A stretch of DNA of 21,229 nucleotides, taken from JBCCFW01 sp039029535. Its GTDB lineage: Bacteria > Acidobacteriota > JBCCFW01. Location of the stretch: contig JBCCFW010000138.1 in assembly GCA_039029535.1 (NCBI GenBank), forward strand, positions 1 to 21,229, read 5' to 3'. The position numbers and the translations under genes were made by a program. The number at the start of each line of letters is the position of its first letter. Position 1 is the stretch's first letter. Under the pieces are notes generated by a model, which saw nothing but the letters and a program-made list of their open reading frames with translations, did no database searches and was not told the DNA's origin. Below are positions 1-6,921 of the stretch, piece after piece.

Positions 1-674
1 ACGAGCTCGAGACGACGCAGCCAGTGGTCGCGTCGCACGAGATGGGCGAGCTCGTGCGCCAGGACGGCGTCGAGCTGCGCCGACGGAAGGCTCTCGAGCA
101 GGACTTCGGGAAGGACCAGCGTGGCCCGCCCTCGGTGCAAGGTGACCAGTGGTCCGACCGACGCCGACACGCAGAGCGCGCGCGGTGGACGCGTGAGCCC
201 GATGCGCTCCGACAACGAGGCGACCCGCTCCGCCAGGTCCTCGTCGACTCGTCCCGCGACGACGAGCCAACGCCCGAAGCGTCGGCTGCGCCACCAGGCG
301 AGACCGAGCAAGCCACCTCCTCCAGCGAGCCAGGCCACGAGGGCAACCCGACTGATGGTGACGATCGAAGACTTGCCTGGCTCGGGCTCGACGTTCGGTG
401 CCGTCACGGTGCCGGTGACCGTGGATGGCTCGACGGTGGTGGTCGGCACGATGCTCGCGTCGACGACGGGCCCACCGGACGTCGCGACGCCACCGGACCA
501 ATCGGGAAGCCAGCCCACGATCCAGACCGGCGGCATGACCAGCCGCACCAAGACCAACAACCAGAGGAGATGACGCAGGGCCGGACGCACTCCGAGCCGA
601 CCGGCTCCGAGAGCGACCAGCGCGAGAGCACCTGCCGCCAGTGAGTTGCCGACGATCCACTCCACGGGCGTCAT
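1..674 (-). CDS. M56-family (BlaR1/MecR1-type) membrane zinc metallopeptidase, C-terminus cut off by window edge
   Basis: The minus-strand frame from ATG at 674 stays open to the window edge, giving 224 codons of an incomplete protein. Hydrophobic segments lie near residues 8-25, 34-55 and 105-127, with a Pro/Thr/Val-rich presumably extracytoplasmic stretch between the last two. The zinc motif HELAH is visible at H207-E208-H211, followed by VRRDHW, which is the BlaR1/MecR1 M56 signature. Known members sit in the inner membrane, sense a cell-wall or antibiotic signal, and inactivate a BlaI-type repressor by proteolysis. The start overlaps the stop of the BlaI-like gene by 4 bp (ATGA), so the two are translationally coupled. 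The sensor domain that would identify the ligand lies outside the window, so a link to beta-lactams is only an analogy. Confidence 0.9.
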   Translation of the reverse strand, partial: MTPVEWIVGNSLAAGALALVALGAGRLGVRPALRHLLWLLVLVRLVMPPVWIVGWLPDWSGGVATSGGPVVDASIVPTTTVEPSTVTGTVTAPNVEPEPGKSSIVTISRVALVAWLAGGGGLLGLAWWRSRRFGRWLVVAGRVDEDLAERVASLSERIGLTRPPRALCVSASVGPLVTLHRGRATLVLPEVLLESLPSAQLDAVLAHELAHLVRRDHWLRRLEL

Positions 675-1072
675 GACCGCGGCTCCTTTCCACGCTGCTC
701 GAGATCGGTGACGAGCTGCCGCAGCTCGTCGAGGTCTTCGTCGGAGAGGCGACGGGTGTCGACGAGCTGAGCCAGGAGGGGCGTGAACGATCCTCCGCAC
801 AAGGCATCGGCGGTGTCGCGGAGACGACGCGCGATGAGCTGCTCTCGCTCGACGCAGGCGCGATAGGCATGAGCCCGGCCCTCCCGTCGTCGCTCGACAC
901 AGCCCTTGGCGTGAAGACGTTCGAGGAGCTTCTGCACGCTGGCGAGCTCGGAGCGCCCCGCCTCCCCGTACAGGGCCTCGGCGAGGTCGCGGACCAGGCT
1001 CTCGCCCCGGCTCCAGAGTTGCTCGAGAAGACTGAGCTCCGTCTCGGTCACGTCGCTGGTCGGCTTGGTCAT
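671..1072 (-). CDS. BlaI/MecI/CopY-family winged-helix transcriptional repressor
   Basis: This 133-residue protein has the size and layout of the BlaI/MecI family. An N-terminal winged helix spans about residues 1-75 (TETELSLLEQLW, then VQKLLERLHAKGCVERRREGRAHAY), and a helical dimerisation tail follows. An in-frame start exists upstream at 1243, but it would add 57 residues unlike the family. The ATG at 1072 is preceded by a GAGGT ribosome-binding site and is chosen. The gene is first in a two-gene operon with the M56 peptidase, overlapping it by ATGA. Family members bind DNA as dimers at inverted repeats and repress their own operon until the peptidase partner is activated. A duplicated candidate operator lies just upstream (1082-1119). 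The controlled genes beyond this operon are not evident here. Confidence 0.92.
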   Translation of the reverse strand: MTKPTSDVTETELSLLEQLWSRGESLVRDLAEALYGEAGRSELASVQKLLERLHAKGCVERRREGRAHAYRACVEREQLIARRLRDTADALCGGSFTPLLAQLVDTRRLSDEDLDELRQLVTDLEQRGKEPRS

Positions 1073-1081
1073 CGGCACCTC

Positions 1082-1119
1082 AGACACGGCGTCTGTCCAG
1101 ACAGTAAGACAAGTCGTCT
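1082..1119. promoter_or_regulatory. Duplicated inverted-repeat operator, probably for the BlaI-family repressor
   Basis: Two 13-bp inverted repeats share the form AGACAnGnCGTCT: AGACACGGCGTCT at 1082-1094 and AGACAAGTCGTCT at 1107-1119. They are 25 bp apart start to start. Further CAGAC/GTCTG half-sites at 1091-1095 and 1098-1102 lie between them. The pair overlaps the core promoter of the blaI-like gene. BlaI-family operators are typically short inverted repeats at this place, though the canonical TACA-type sequence is not present, so assignment to this repressor is inferred from position and symmetry. Confidence 0.6.
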
Positions 1120-1130
1120 GCGTTGTCCAA
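1101..1130 (-). promoter_or_regulatory. Sigma-70-type promoter of the blaI-M56 operon
   Basis: On the minus strand TTGGAC (1130-1125) serves as -35 and TACTGT (1106-1101) as -10, with an 18-bp spacer. The expected transcription start is about 1093-1095, some 20 nt before the ATG at 1072. One copy of the duplicated inverted repeat fills the spacer between -35 and -10, and the other covers the likely +1 region, as expected for an autorepressed operon. Confidence 0.6.
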
Positions 1131-1218
1131 TCGCGTGCCGAGAACGTCTCGCCAAGAGTAACGACTGTCACTCTTCTTCCGCGGTGACCGCTTCGCACCC
1201 TCCAGGCACCGCGTCGAG

Positions 1219-1259
1219 GCGGGGAAGAATCCCCGCAAGTCACTCAGGGATAGTCACTT
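1219..1259. promoter_or_regulatory. Hairpin plus inverted repeat in the blaI-kamA divergent spacer
   Basis: GCGGGGA (1219-1225) pairs perfectly with TCCCCGC (1230-1236) around an AGAA tetraloop. Immediately after it, AAGTCACT (1237-1244) and AGTCACTT (1252-1259) form 8-bp arms with one central mismatch around 7 bp. The word GTCACT recurs at 1167-1172, 1239-1244 and 1253-1258. There is no U-tract, so this is not a standard terminator. The second repeat looks like an operator for a dimeric regulator. The spacer also carries AAGAGT/ACTCTT arms at 1154-1159 and 1170-1175. No function is assigned. Confidence 0.35.
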
Positions 1260-1295
1260 CCCCACCCTCACTCGCGGGCTTTCCGGCTTCCGGTC

Positions 1296-1324
1296 GAAAC
1301 TACTTCTGTCCCCGCTCGTACTAG
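1296..1324 (+). promoter_or_regulatory. Weak candidate promoter toward kamA
   Basis: GAAAC at 1296-1300 is followed after 16 bp by CGTA at 1317-1320, resembling an ECF-sigma type arrangement. TACTAG at 1319-1324 could instead be a sigma-70 -10 without a good -35. Either would give a leader of more than 200 nt before kamA. No better plus-strand promoter is obvious in 1130-1558. Confidence 0.2.
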
Positions 1325-1396
1325 CTCTCGGTGCCCCGGACATGGTAACGTGGCGCCTCGTCCAACGAAGGTCAGTAGGCCTTTCGCGGCGGGCCG

Positions 1397-1484
1397 GTTC
1401 ACTTCTGAACGTTCTCAGCGGCCCAGCGCGCGGTGGTCCGGTTTCGCAGGTGCCTCGCACCCCGCGAAACGCGTAGATCCGCGT
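1397..1484 (+). other. Structured stretch upstream of kamA (possible structured 5' leader)
   Basis: Three hairpins follow one another: GTTCA/TGAAC at 1397-1410 with a 4-nt loop; GTTTCGC/GCGAAAC at 1441-1470 enclosing an inner GTGC/GCAC stem; and ACGCG/CGCGT at 1469-1484. The last two overlap by two bases, so they could compete. The palindrome GAACGTTC occurs at 1407-1414 and again at 1526-1533, just before the kamA ribosome-binding site. I do not recognise a known riboswitch or T-box here. Whether this stretch is transcribed is unknown. Confidence 0.3.
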
Positions 1485-1545
1485 GATTTCGAGCAAGGAC
1501 GGCCCAGAGAGGCCAAGTGCTCGGTGAACGTTCGCCTCCCCCTCG

Positions 1546-1552
1546 AAAGGAG
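1546..1552 (+). promoter_or_regulatory. Ribosome-binding site that fixes the TTG start of kamA
   Basis: AAAGGAG lies 6 nt before TTG at 1559. A GTG at 1517 is in frame upstream but would place this strong Shine-Dalgarno sequence inside the coding region. Short CT-rich segments just before it (CTCC at 1536-1539) could pair weakly with GGAG. Confidence 0.75.
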
Positions 1553-1558
1553 ACCCTC

Positions 1559-2719
1559 TTGAGCTCCCCCAACCTGTCGACGGCGTCGAACTGGTCACCG
1601 GCCCAGCGCAAGGTGCGCTACCTGACCAAGATCAGCAAGGTGGAGGGTCTTCCCGAGGAGGAGAGGAAGAAGCTCGAAGAAGTCGAGAAGAAGTTCGTCT
1701 TCCGCGTCACGGACTACTACCTCGACCTGATCGACTGGAAGGACCCCGACGATCCGATCCGCCAGCTCATCATCCCGCGCCTGGACGAGCTGAACGACTG
1801 GGGGCGTCTCGACGCCTCCAACGAGGCCTCCGTCACCGTCGCCAAGGGTGTCCAACACAAGTACCCGGACACCTGCCTGCTGCTCTGCAACGAAGTGTGC
1901 GGCGCGTACTGTCGCTACTGCTTCCGCAAGCGGCTGTTCATGAACGACAACGACGAGGTCAGCCTCGACGTGACGGAGGGCATCGCCTACATCCGCGAGC
2001 ACGAGGAGATCACCAACGTCCTCCTCACCGGTGGTGACCCGCTGCTGATGGCGCCGAAGAAGCTGCTCGACATCATTCGCCAGGTTCGCGACATCCCGCA
2101 CGTGAAGATCATCCGGCTGGGCTCGAAGATGCCCGCCTTCAACCCCTTCGTCATCCTCAACAAGCCCGAGCTTCTCGAAGGCCTGGCGGAGTTGTCGCGC
2201 AGCGACGCGCGCATCTACTTGATGGCGCACTTCGACCACCCGCGCGAGCTCACCCCCGAGGCCCTCGAAGCGATGGACCTCGTGATGCGAGCGGGCGTCA
2301 CCTGCGTGAATCAGTGCCCGATGATCCGCGGCGTGAACTCCAGCGCCGAGACGCTCACCGAGCTCTACCGCAAGCTCTCGTTCGCCGGGATCCCGCCCTA
2401 CTACCTCTTCCAGGGTCGTCCCACCGAGGGCAACGAGGCCTACGAGGTCCCGATCGTCGAGGGCTTCAAGATGTTCGACGAGGCGCGCCGTCGCGTCTCC
2501 GGTCTCGCCGCTCGCGCCCGGATGGCGATGAGCCACGAGATGGGCAAGATCGAAATCCTCGCCATCGACGAGGAGTTCATCTACCTCCGCTTCCACCGTG
2601 CCAAGAACCCGGCCGACCGCGGTCGCTTCATGGTCGCGGCCCGCAACGACGACGCGTTCTGGTTCGACCAGCTCGAGGTCGTCCGCAGCTTCCCCGCCAG
2701 CGGCCCCGACGCGGCCTGA
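1559..2719 (+). CDS. KamA-family radical-SAM amino acid 2,3-aminomutase, substrate uncertain
   Basis: This 386-residue protein (TTG start) has the lysine 2,3-aminomutase fold signature. The radical-SAM CxxxCxxC cluster is C114, C118, C121 within CGAYCRYCF, and LLTGGDPLL follows in the glycine-rich SAM-binding region. The C-terminal GK (K330) aligns with the PLP lysine of lysine 2,3-aminomutase. Family enzymes use a 4Fe-4S cluster, SAM and PLP to move an alpha-amino group to the beta carbon. By hand alignment to the clostridial enzyme, the two aspartates that hold the substrate lysine side chain (D293 and D330 there) become R287 and A323, and the DAPGGGG loop is replaced by MSHEMG. A lysine substrate is therefore doubtful. 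Threonine synthase follows 26 bp downstream and is probably co-transcribed. Confidence 0.85.
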   Translation: MSSPNLSTASNWSPAQRKVRYLTKISKVEGLPEEERKKLEEVEKKFVFRVTDYYLDLIDWKDPDDPIRQLIIPRLDELNDWGRLDASNEASVTVAKGVQHKYPDTCLLLCNEVCGAYCRYCFRKRLFMNDNDEVSLDVTEGIAYIREHEEITNVLLTGGDPLLMAPKKLLDIIRQVRDIPHVKIIRLGSKMPAFNPFVILNKPELLEGLAELSRSDARIYLMAHFDHPRELTPEALEAMDLVMRAGVTCVNQCPMIRGVNSSAETLTELYRKLSFAGIPPYYLFQGRPTEGNEAYEVPIVEGFKMFDEARRRVSGLAARARMAMSHEMGKIEILAIDEEFIYLRFHRAKNPADRGRFMVAARNDDAFWFDQLEVVRSFPASGPDAA

Positions 2720-2745
2720 GCTCTCGTCGCCCGTAGGAGAGCATC

Positions 2746-3978
2746 ATGAGCTTCGTCCTCGGGCTCGAGTCTTCGATCGACGGCTCCCAGCACCCGCACG
2801 ACCGGCCGCAGGGCCTGCACGCCGGTCGTCCCCTCCTGGTTCGCTACGACCTCGAGGCCGTCGGAGCCGCGGTCACTCGCGACGAGCTCACGCAGCGCGA
2901 GAGCTCGCCGTGGCGTTATCGCGAGCTGCTCCCCATCGAGGACTGGGAGGCCATGCCTCACCTCGAGGAGAGCATGACGCCGCTGGTTCACTGCCGTCGT
3001 CTCGGTGAGGAGCTCGGCCTGAAGCGACTCCTCATCAAGGACGAGTCGAGGCTGCCCACCGGCTCCTTCAAGGCGCGAGGCCTCGCCATGGCGGTCGCCC
3101 GCGCGAAGGAGCTCGGTCTCACGCGTCTGGCTCTCCCCACCGCCGGCAACGCGGGTGGCGCTCTCGCCGCCTACTGCGCCCGCGCCGGGCTCGAGTCCTT
3201 CGTGCTCATGCCCATCGACACGCCCGCGGTGAACCGCGACGAGGCGCGACTGCTCGGCGCGCAGTGCGTGTTGGTCGACGGGCTCATCGACGACTGCGGC
3301 GCCCTCGTCGCCGCCGGCGCCGAGAGCATGGGCTGGTTCGACTGCTCGACCCTCAAGGAGCCCTACCGCATCGAGGGCAAGAAGACGATGGGCCTGGAGC
3401 TCGCCGAGCAGCTCGGCTGGACGCTCCCCGATCACTTCCTCTACCCCACCGGCGGCGGCACCGGGCTCATCGGCTGCTGGAAGGCCTTCGACGAGCTCGA
3501 GACCCTCGGCTGGCTCGACGACACGTCGCGGCCCAAGATGGTCGCTTGTCAGGCCGCCGGCTGTGCCCCCATCCCGACGGCCTTCGAGGCCGACGAGCGT
3601 CACGCCGAGCGCTTCGAGAACGCGGCCACCGTGGCCTCGGGCCTGCGCGTCCCGAAGGCCGTCGGCGACTTCCTCATCCTCGACGCCGTGCGCGCCTCCG
3701 GAGGCAGCGCCCGCACCGCCACCGACGAGCGCCTCCTCGAGTGGACCTGGCGCGCGAGCGCGCTCGAGGGCCTGAGCATCTGCCCGGAGACCGGCTGCTG
3801 CCTGGCCGTGCTCGACGACCTCTGTCGTCAGGGCGCCATCGGTGCCGACGACACGGTCGTGGTCATCAACACCGGTGCGGCTCAGAAGTACGCCGAGGTG
3901 CTCGGTGCCGAGCTGAACCTGCCCCTGCTTCACCCCGGCGACGAGCCGAACTGGCCACAGCTCTTCGACCCCTGCTGA
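2746..3978 (+). CDS. thrC: Threonine synthase (fold-type II PLP enzyme)
   Basis: The 410-residue protein converts O-phosphohomoserine to threonine in the family it matches. K109 in TGSFKARG is the expected PLP Schiff-base lysine, AGNAGGALAAY binds the PLP phosphate side, and TGGGTGLIG is the glycine loop. STLKEPYRIEGKKTMGLE and PKMVACQAAGCAPI are typical of bacterial/archaeal-type threonine synthases. The ATG at 2746 has AGGAG a few bases upstream. The N-terminus usually carries a Cys-containing ribbon; here the equivalent segment (residues 5-31) has no cysteine and reads ESSIDG ... GLHAGRP. It lies 26 bp after kamA with no promoter between. It converges on tgpA with a 28-bp gap and no obvious terminator. 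A role on another phosphorylated substrate cannot be excluded but is not suggested by the motifs. Confidence 0.88.
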   Translation: MSFVLGLESSIDGSQHPHDRPQGLHAGRPLLVRYDLEAVGAAVTRDELTQRESSPWRYRELLPIEDWEAMPHLEESMTPLVHCRRLGEELGLKRLLIKDESRLPTGSFKARGLAMAVARAKELGLTRLALPTAGNAGGALAAYCARAGLESFVLMPIDTPAVNRDEARLLGAQCVLVDGLIDDCGALVAAGAESMGWFDCSTLKEPYRIEGKKTMGLELAEQLGWTLPDHFLYPTGGGTGLIGCWKAFDELETLGWLDDTSRPKMVACQAAGCAPIPTAFEADERHAERFENAATVASGLRVPKAVGDFLILDAVRASGGSARTATDERLLEWTWRASALEGLSICPETGCCLAVLDDLCRQGAIGADDTVVVINTGAAQKYAEVLGAELNLPLLHPGDEPNWPQLFDPC

Positions 3979-4006
3979 AGTCACTCGTCGTTCGCCGAAG
4001 CCTCAC

Positions 4007-5953
4007 TCAGCGACGGCCGCCGTTCCTCAACACCGACGCCAGGTCCTTGCGTCGGTCCCGAGCAGCCTCCGCGTCGTAACCCGCCGCACCGAAGCGGCTC
4101 GCGTGGTACGCAGCCAAGGCTTGGTCCAGTAGCTCGGCCAGCTCGGGTCGCTGACGCTCGGCTCGCGCGACGAGCTGGCCGAAGGTCTCACCTGGCTCAC
4201 GTCGGTGACCGTGACGAGCGAGCAGCTTCTCGACGGCCAGCATGTCGCGGCGGGCTCGATCGGCGTCGTCACGGACCCGTCCGCGCCACAAGCGCAAGCC
4301 GACGAGGCCGAGCAGCAGCGGGAGCGGCGCCCAGGGCAACCACGGCTCGCGTGAGAGCCGACCGGCGAAGTCACGCAGGTCCTCGTAGCCTCCGAGTTGG
4401 CGGATGAAGCTGTAACCGACGATGCGCTCGTCCCAGAAGATCTCGATGGCTTCCCACAGGTCGCGGAGGCTTCGGATCCTCATCGCCCCCCGCTGACGAG
4501 CGGCCTCGGGGGTCGGGTCGAAGCTCATCCAGCCACGGCCGTCGATCCAGGCCTCGACCCAGGAGTGGGCGTGCTTCTGCTTGATGACGTAGCTCTGCGC
4601 CGACACCCCGCGATCGCCCCCCTGGTAACCGTTGACCAGGCGGCACGGGATCGCGAGCTCTCGCAGCAGGACGGCCATGCCCGAGGCGAAGTACTCGCAG
4701 TGTCCCGCCCGGCCCTCGAGCAAGAAGCGTGAGACAGGGTCCTCTCGTCCGAGCGCCGCGATGTTGGTGCTGTAACGACCGTTGCGCTTGAGCCAGCTCT
4801 CGATGCGCGACGCTCGGGCAGCGTCGGTCGCCGCACCGACCGTGAGCCGCTGAGCGAGCTCGTGAACTCGTGGGTCCAGGTCGGGCAGGGCGAGGCAGCG
4901 CTCACGTTGCTCCGGGTCGAGCGTGGAGTCGTCGTGCGGGCTGAGCGTCCCGAACACCTGGTAGCGCACGGCGCGGAAGGGATGGGAGTTGAAGCTGAGG
5001 TTCCCCCACTCGTCGCGCTCGATGGACTCGATCGCCGTCGACTCGACGCGATGCGTGCCCTCGGGATGAAAGAGCGTGTCGGTGTCACGGATGACGAGCA
5101 CGACGTCCTGCTCGATCCGACGTCCACCGCGGCGAGTCTCGTCGGCCACGTCGAACACGGGCCGGTCGGTGAGAAGATCGCGTTCCGTCTGGCTGGTCGT
5201 CCAGCGCCTACCATCGAAGCTGTCGAGGGCCACGCCCCGCCACTGAAGAGCGGCAAAGCGCTCGGAGAGGATCTTGACCCGGGCCACGACCGCGTTGCTC
5301 TCGCGGATCGACATCGCATCGCCCAGGCTCACGTCCTCGTCGAAGCCCGAGACGACGTCCTCGTCCTGACTCAACTCGTGGAGCAGCCCGGCCTCGTAAC
5401 GAGGCACGAGCAAGAACACGATCGCTCCGACCATCAGCATGGGAACGACACCGAGCCAGCAGCGTCGCATGGCCGCGCCGCCGAGCACGAGCGGCTGACG
5501 AGGGCGGTCGCCGTCGTCCTCCAGGGCCATCAACAGGGCCGCGGGTGCCATGAGACCGAGCGCGACGACGAGCGCTCCCGCAAAGGCGATGTTGGACGTC
5601 GCCGCCGCGAGTGCCACGAGCTGAAGAGCGGCGAGGGCCAGGAGACGCCGGAGGAAGCCGCTGCTCGGCTGCTGGAAGGCCGCGTGAAGCTGCACCGGGA
5701 CCGTGAGCGTCACGGCGCTCGACAACAACCGCCAGTAGCCGTAGCGAAGGAAGGCGGCCAGGGCCACCAGTGCGAGGAGCTGAAAGACGATCGCCAACGC
5801 GAGCGAGGGCTTGCGTCGAGACGCCCACCAGGCCAGGGGCACGGTGGCCGGCACGGCGAAGACGACCGGTGACACCTCACCCGAGAGCCCGAGACAGGTG
5901 GCCGTCCACGCTCCGGCGCAGCAACACAGCCACCAGCGAAGGTCGAGCTTCAT
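4007..5953 (-). CDS. DUF3488 transglutaminase-like membrane protein (TgpA-type)
   Basis: This 648-residue protein has about six hydrophobic segments over residues 1-190, then a periplasmic transglutaminase-like domain, one more membrane segment near 545-565 and a DUF4129-like cytoplasmic tail. The catalytic triad is visible as C419 (RAGHCEYFASG), H463 (HAHSWVEAW) and D479 (SFDPTPEA). As I recall, this spacing matches Pseudomonas aeruginosa TgpA. Proteins of this type are envelope proteins whose substrate is not well defined. The ATG at 5953 overlaps the stop of the DUF58 gene by 4 bp (ATGA). A longer frame reaches 6511, but that region is the coding sequence of the DUF58 gene in another frame. 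It is the last gene of the moxR-DUF58-tgpA operon. Confidence 0.93.
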   Translation of the reverse strand: MKLDLRWWLCCCAGAWTATCLGLSGEVSPVVFAVPATVPLAWWASRRKPSLALAIVFQLLALVALAAFLRYGYWRLLSSAVTLTVPVQLHAAFQQPSSGFLRRLLALAALQLVALAAATSNIAFAGALVVALGLMAPAALLMALEDDGDRPRQPLVLGGAAMRRCWLGVVPMLMVGAIVFLLVPRYEAGLLHELSQDEDVVSGFDEDVSLGDAMSIRESNAVVARVKILSERFAALQWRGVALDSFDGRRWTTSQTERDLLTDRPVFDVADETRRGGRRIEQDVVLVIRDTDTLFHPEGTHRVESTAIESIERDEWGNLSFNSHPFRAVRYQVFGTLSPHDDSTLDPEQRERCLALPDLDPRVHELAQRLTVGAATDAARASRIESWLKRNGRYSTNIAALGREDPVSRFLLEGRAGHCEYFASGMAVLLRELAIPCRLVNGYQGGDRGVSAQSYVIKQKHAHSWVEAWIDGRGWMSFDPTPEAARQRGAMRIRSLRDLWEAIEIFWDERIVGYSFIRQLGGYEDLRDFAGRLSREPWLPWAPLPLLLGLVGLRLWRGRVRDDADRARRDMLAVEKLLARHGHRREPGETFGQLVARAERQRPELAELLDQALAAYHASRFGAAGYDAEAARDRRKDLASVLRNGGRR

Positions 5954-6921
5954 GCCGCTGCTCCCGTCGAGAGCAGCAAGGGGTTCTCGTCCGGATCGAC
6001 CTGCCCCCGCCACCAGCCCGCCGCGAGCGAGCCCGGACGCGGAGCTTGCAACCTCGCCAACTGACGGAGATGCTCGCGCGCGTTGCCCGGGTGACGCCCG
6101 GAAGGGAGCACCAGCTCGACGAAGAGCCCCGCCAGCTCCAGGCGTTGCACCGCGTCGGCCGCCCAGGAGACCACCTTCTCGACTCGCTCCTCCTCCGCCG
6201 GCTCGTCCGTCGGGGAGCTCAGGTCGACGATCACCACCGCCCGCCGCTGGGTCTCGTCGAGGTGCTCGCGCACCATGAGCTCGCCGCGCCGGGCCGTGGT
6301 CTTCCAGTCGATGCGACGAGGCTCGTCGCCGTCCTGCCAGGGGCGGACCTCGTCGAGCTCGGTCCCCGGCCCCCGTCGCGCGAGCTCCGCCCCCCGCTCG
6401 GCGCCAGCGGCGCTCGTCCCGTCGGGCGCCGGGAGCGCCCGCGGCAACACGAGGAGCTCGGGAGCGCTCAGGGGACGTCGCGCCTCGACCATGCCGAGGG
6501 GGAACAGGCAAGCGAGCTCCAGCTCGAGCGGCGAGACACCGCGAGCACGGCCGTCCAGCTCGGTGACGTGGCGACCGGCCGGCCCCGACGGCACGTGCGG
6601 GATCGCCAGGCGCTCACCACTGCCGACCCGCAGCAAGAGGCCCGCCGTGCCGAAGTACGGCAGCGACGCGCGGGTGGTGAGCTCGACCGGGATGAGCTCA
6701 CCCGCCACGGGCTCACCCTCCACCTGCACCAGCACGCGCGTGCGGCGCAGCATGAGCTTCGACATCATCCAGGACACCAGGAGGCTGGCGAGACCGAGCG
6801 AGCCGAGGAGGTGCAGGAGGTTGTTGCCGGTGTTCAGCGCGGCTCCCAAGACCGCGAGGCTGCCCAGCAAGACGACCCAACCGAGTCGCCGGACACGGCG
6901 CACGATCCGACCCGCCTCCAT
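5950..6921 (-). CDS. DUF58 domain protein, partner of MoxR ATPase
   Basis: This 323-residue protein has two N-terminal hydrophobic helices (about residues 13-55) and then a soluble region. The DUF58 signature DEVRPWQDGDEPRRIDWKTTAR lies near residues 190-210, followed by a von Willebrand A-like segment beginning AVVIVDLSS. DUF58 proteins accompany MoxR AAA ATPases and transglutaminase-like proteins in conserved envelope-related operons. A TTG at 6924 could start translation. The ATG at 6921 is preferred because it overlaps the moxR stop in TGATG, suggesting reinitiation. The stop overlaps the tgpA start by ATGA. Confidence 0.92.
   Translation of the reverse strand: MEAGRIVRRVRRLGWVVLLGSLAVLGAALNTGNNLLHLLGSLGLASLLVSWMMSKLMLRRTRVLVQVEGEPVAGELIPVELTTRASLPYFGTAGLLLRVGSGERLAIPHVPSGPAGRHVTELDGRARGVSPLELELACLFPLGMVEARRPLSAPELLVLPRALPAPDGTSAAGAERGAELARRGPGTELDEVRPWQDGDEPRRIDWKTTARRGELMVREHLDETQRRAVVIVDLSSPTDEPAEEERVEKVVSWAADAVQRLELAGLFVELVLPSGRHPGNAREHLRQLARLQAPRPGSLAAGWWRGQVDPDENPLLLSTGAAA

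Noticed and set aside
1559..2719. Annotation as lysine 2,3-aminomutase proper
   Set aside because: The family is clear, but the positions that recognise lysine are R and A, so only a family-level name is justified.
2581..3984. A 467-codon minus-strand frame opposite thrC
   Set aside because: It is antisense to a well-supported threonine synthase and shows no motif.
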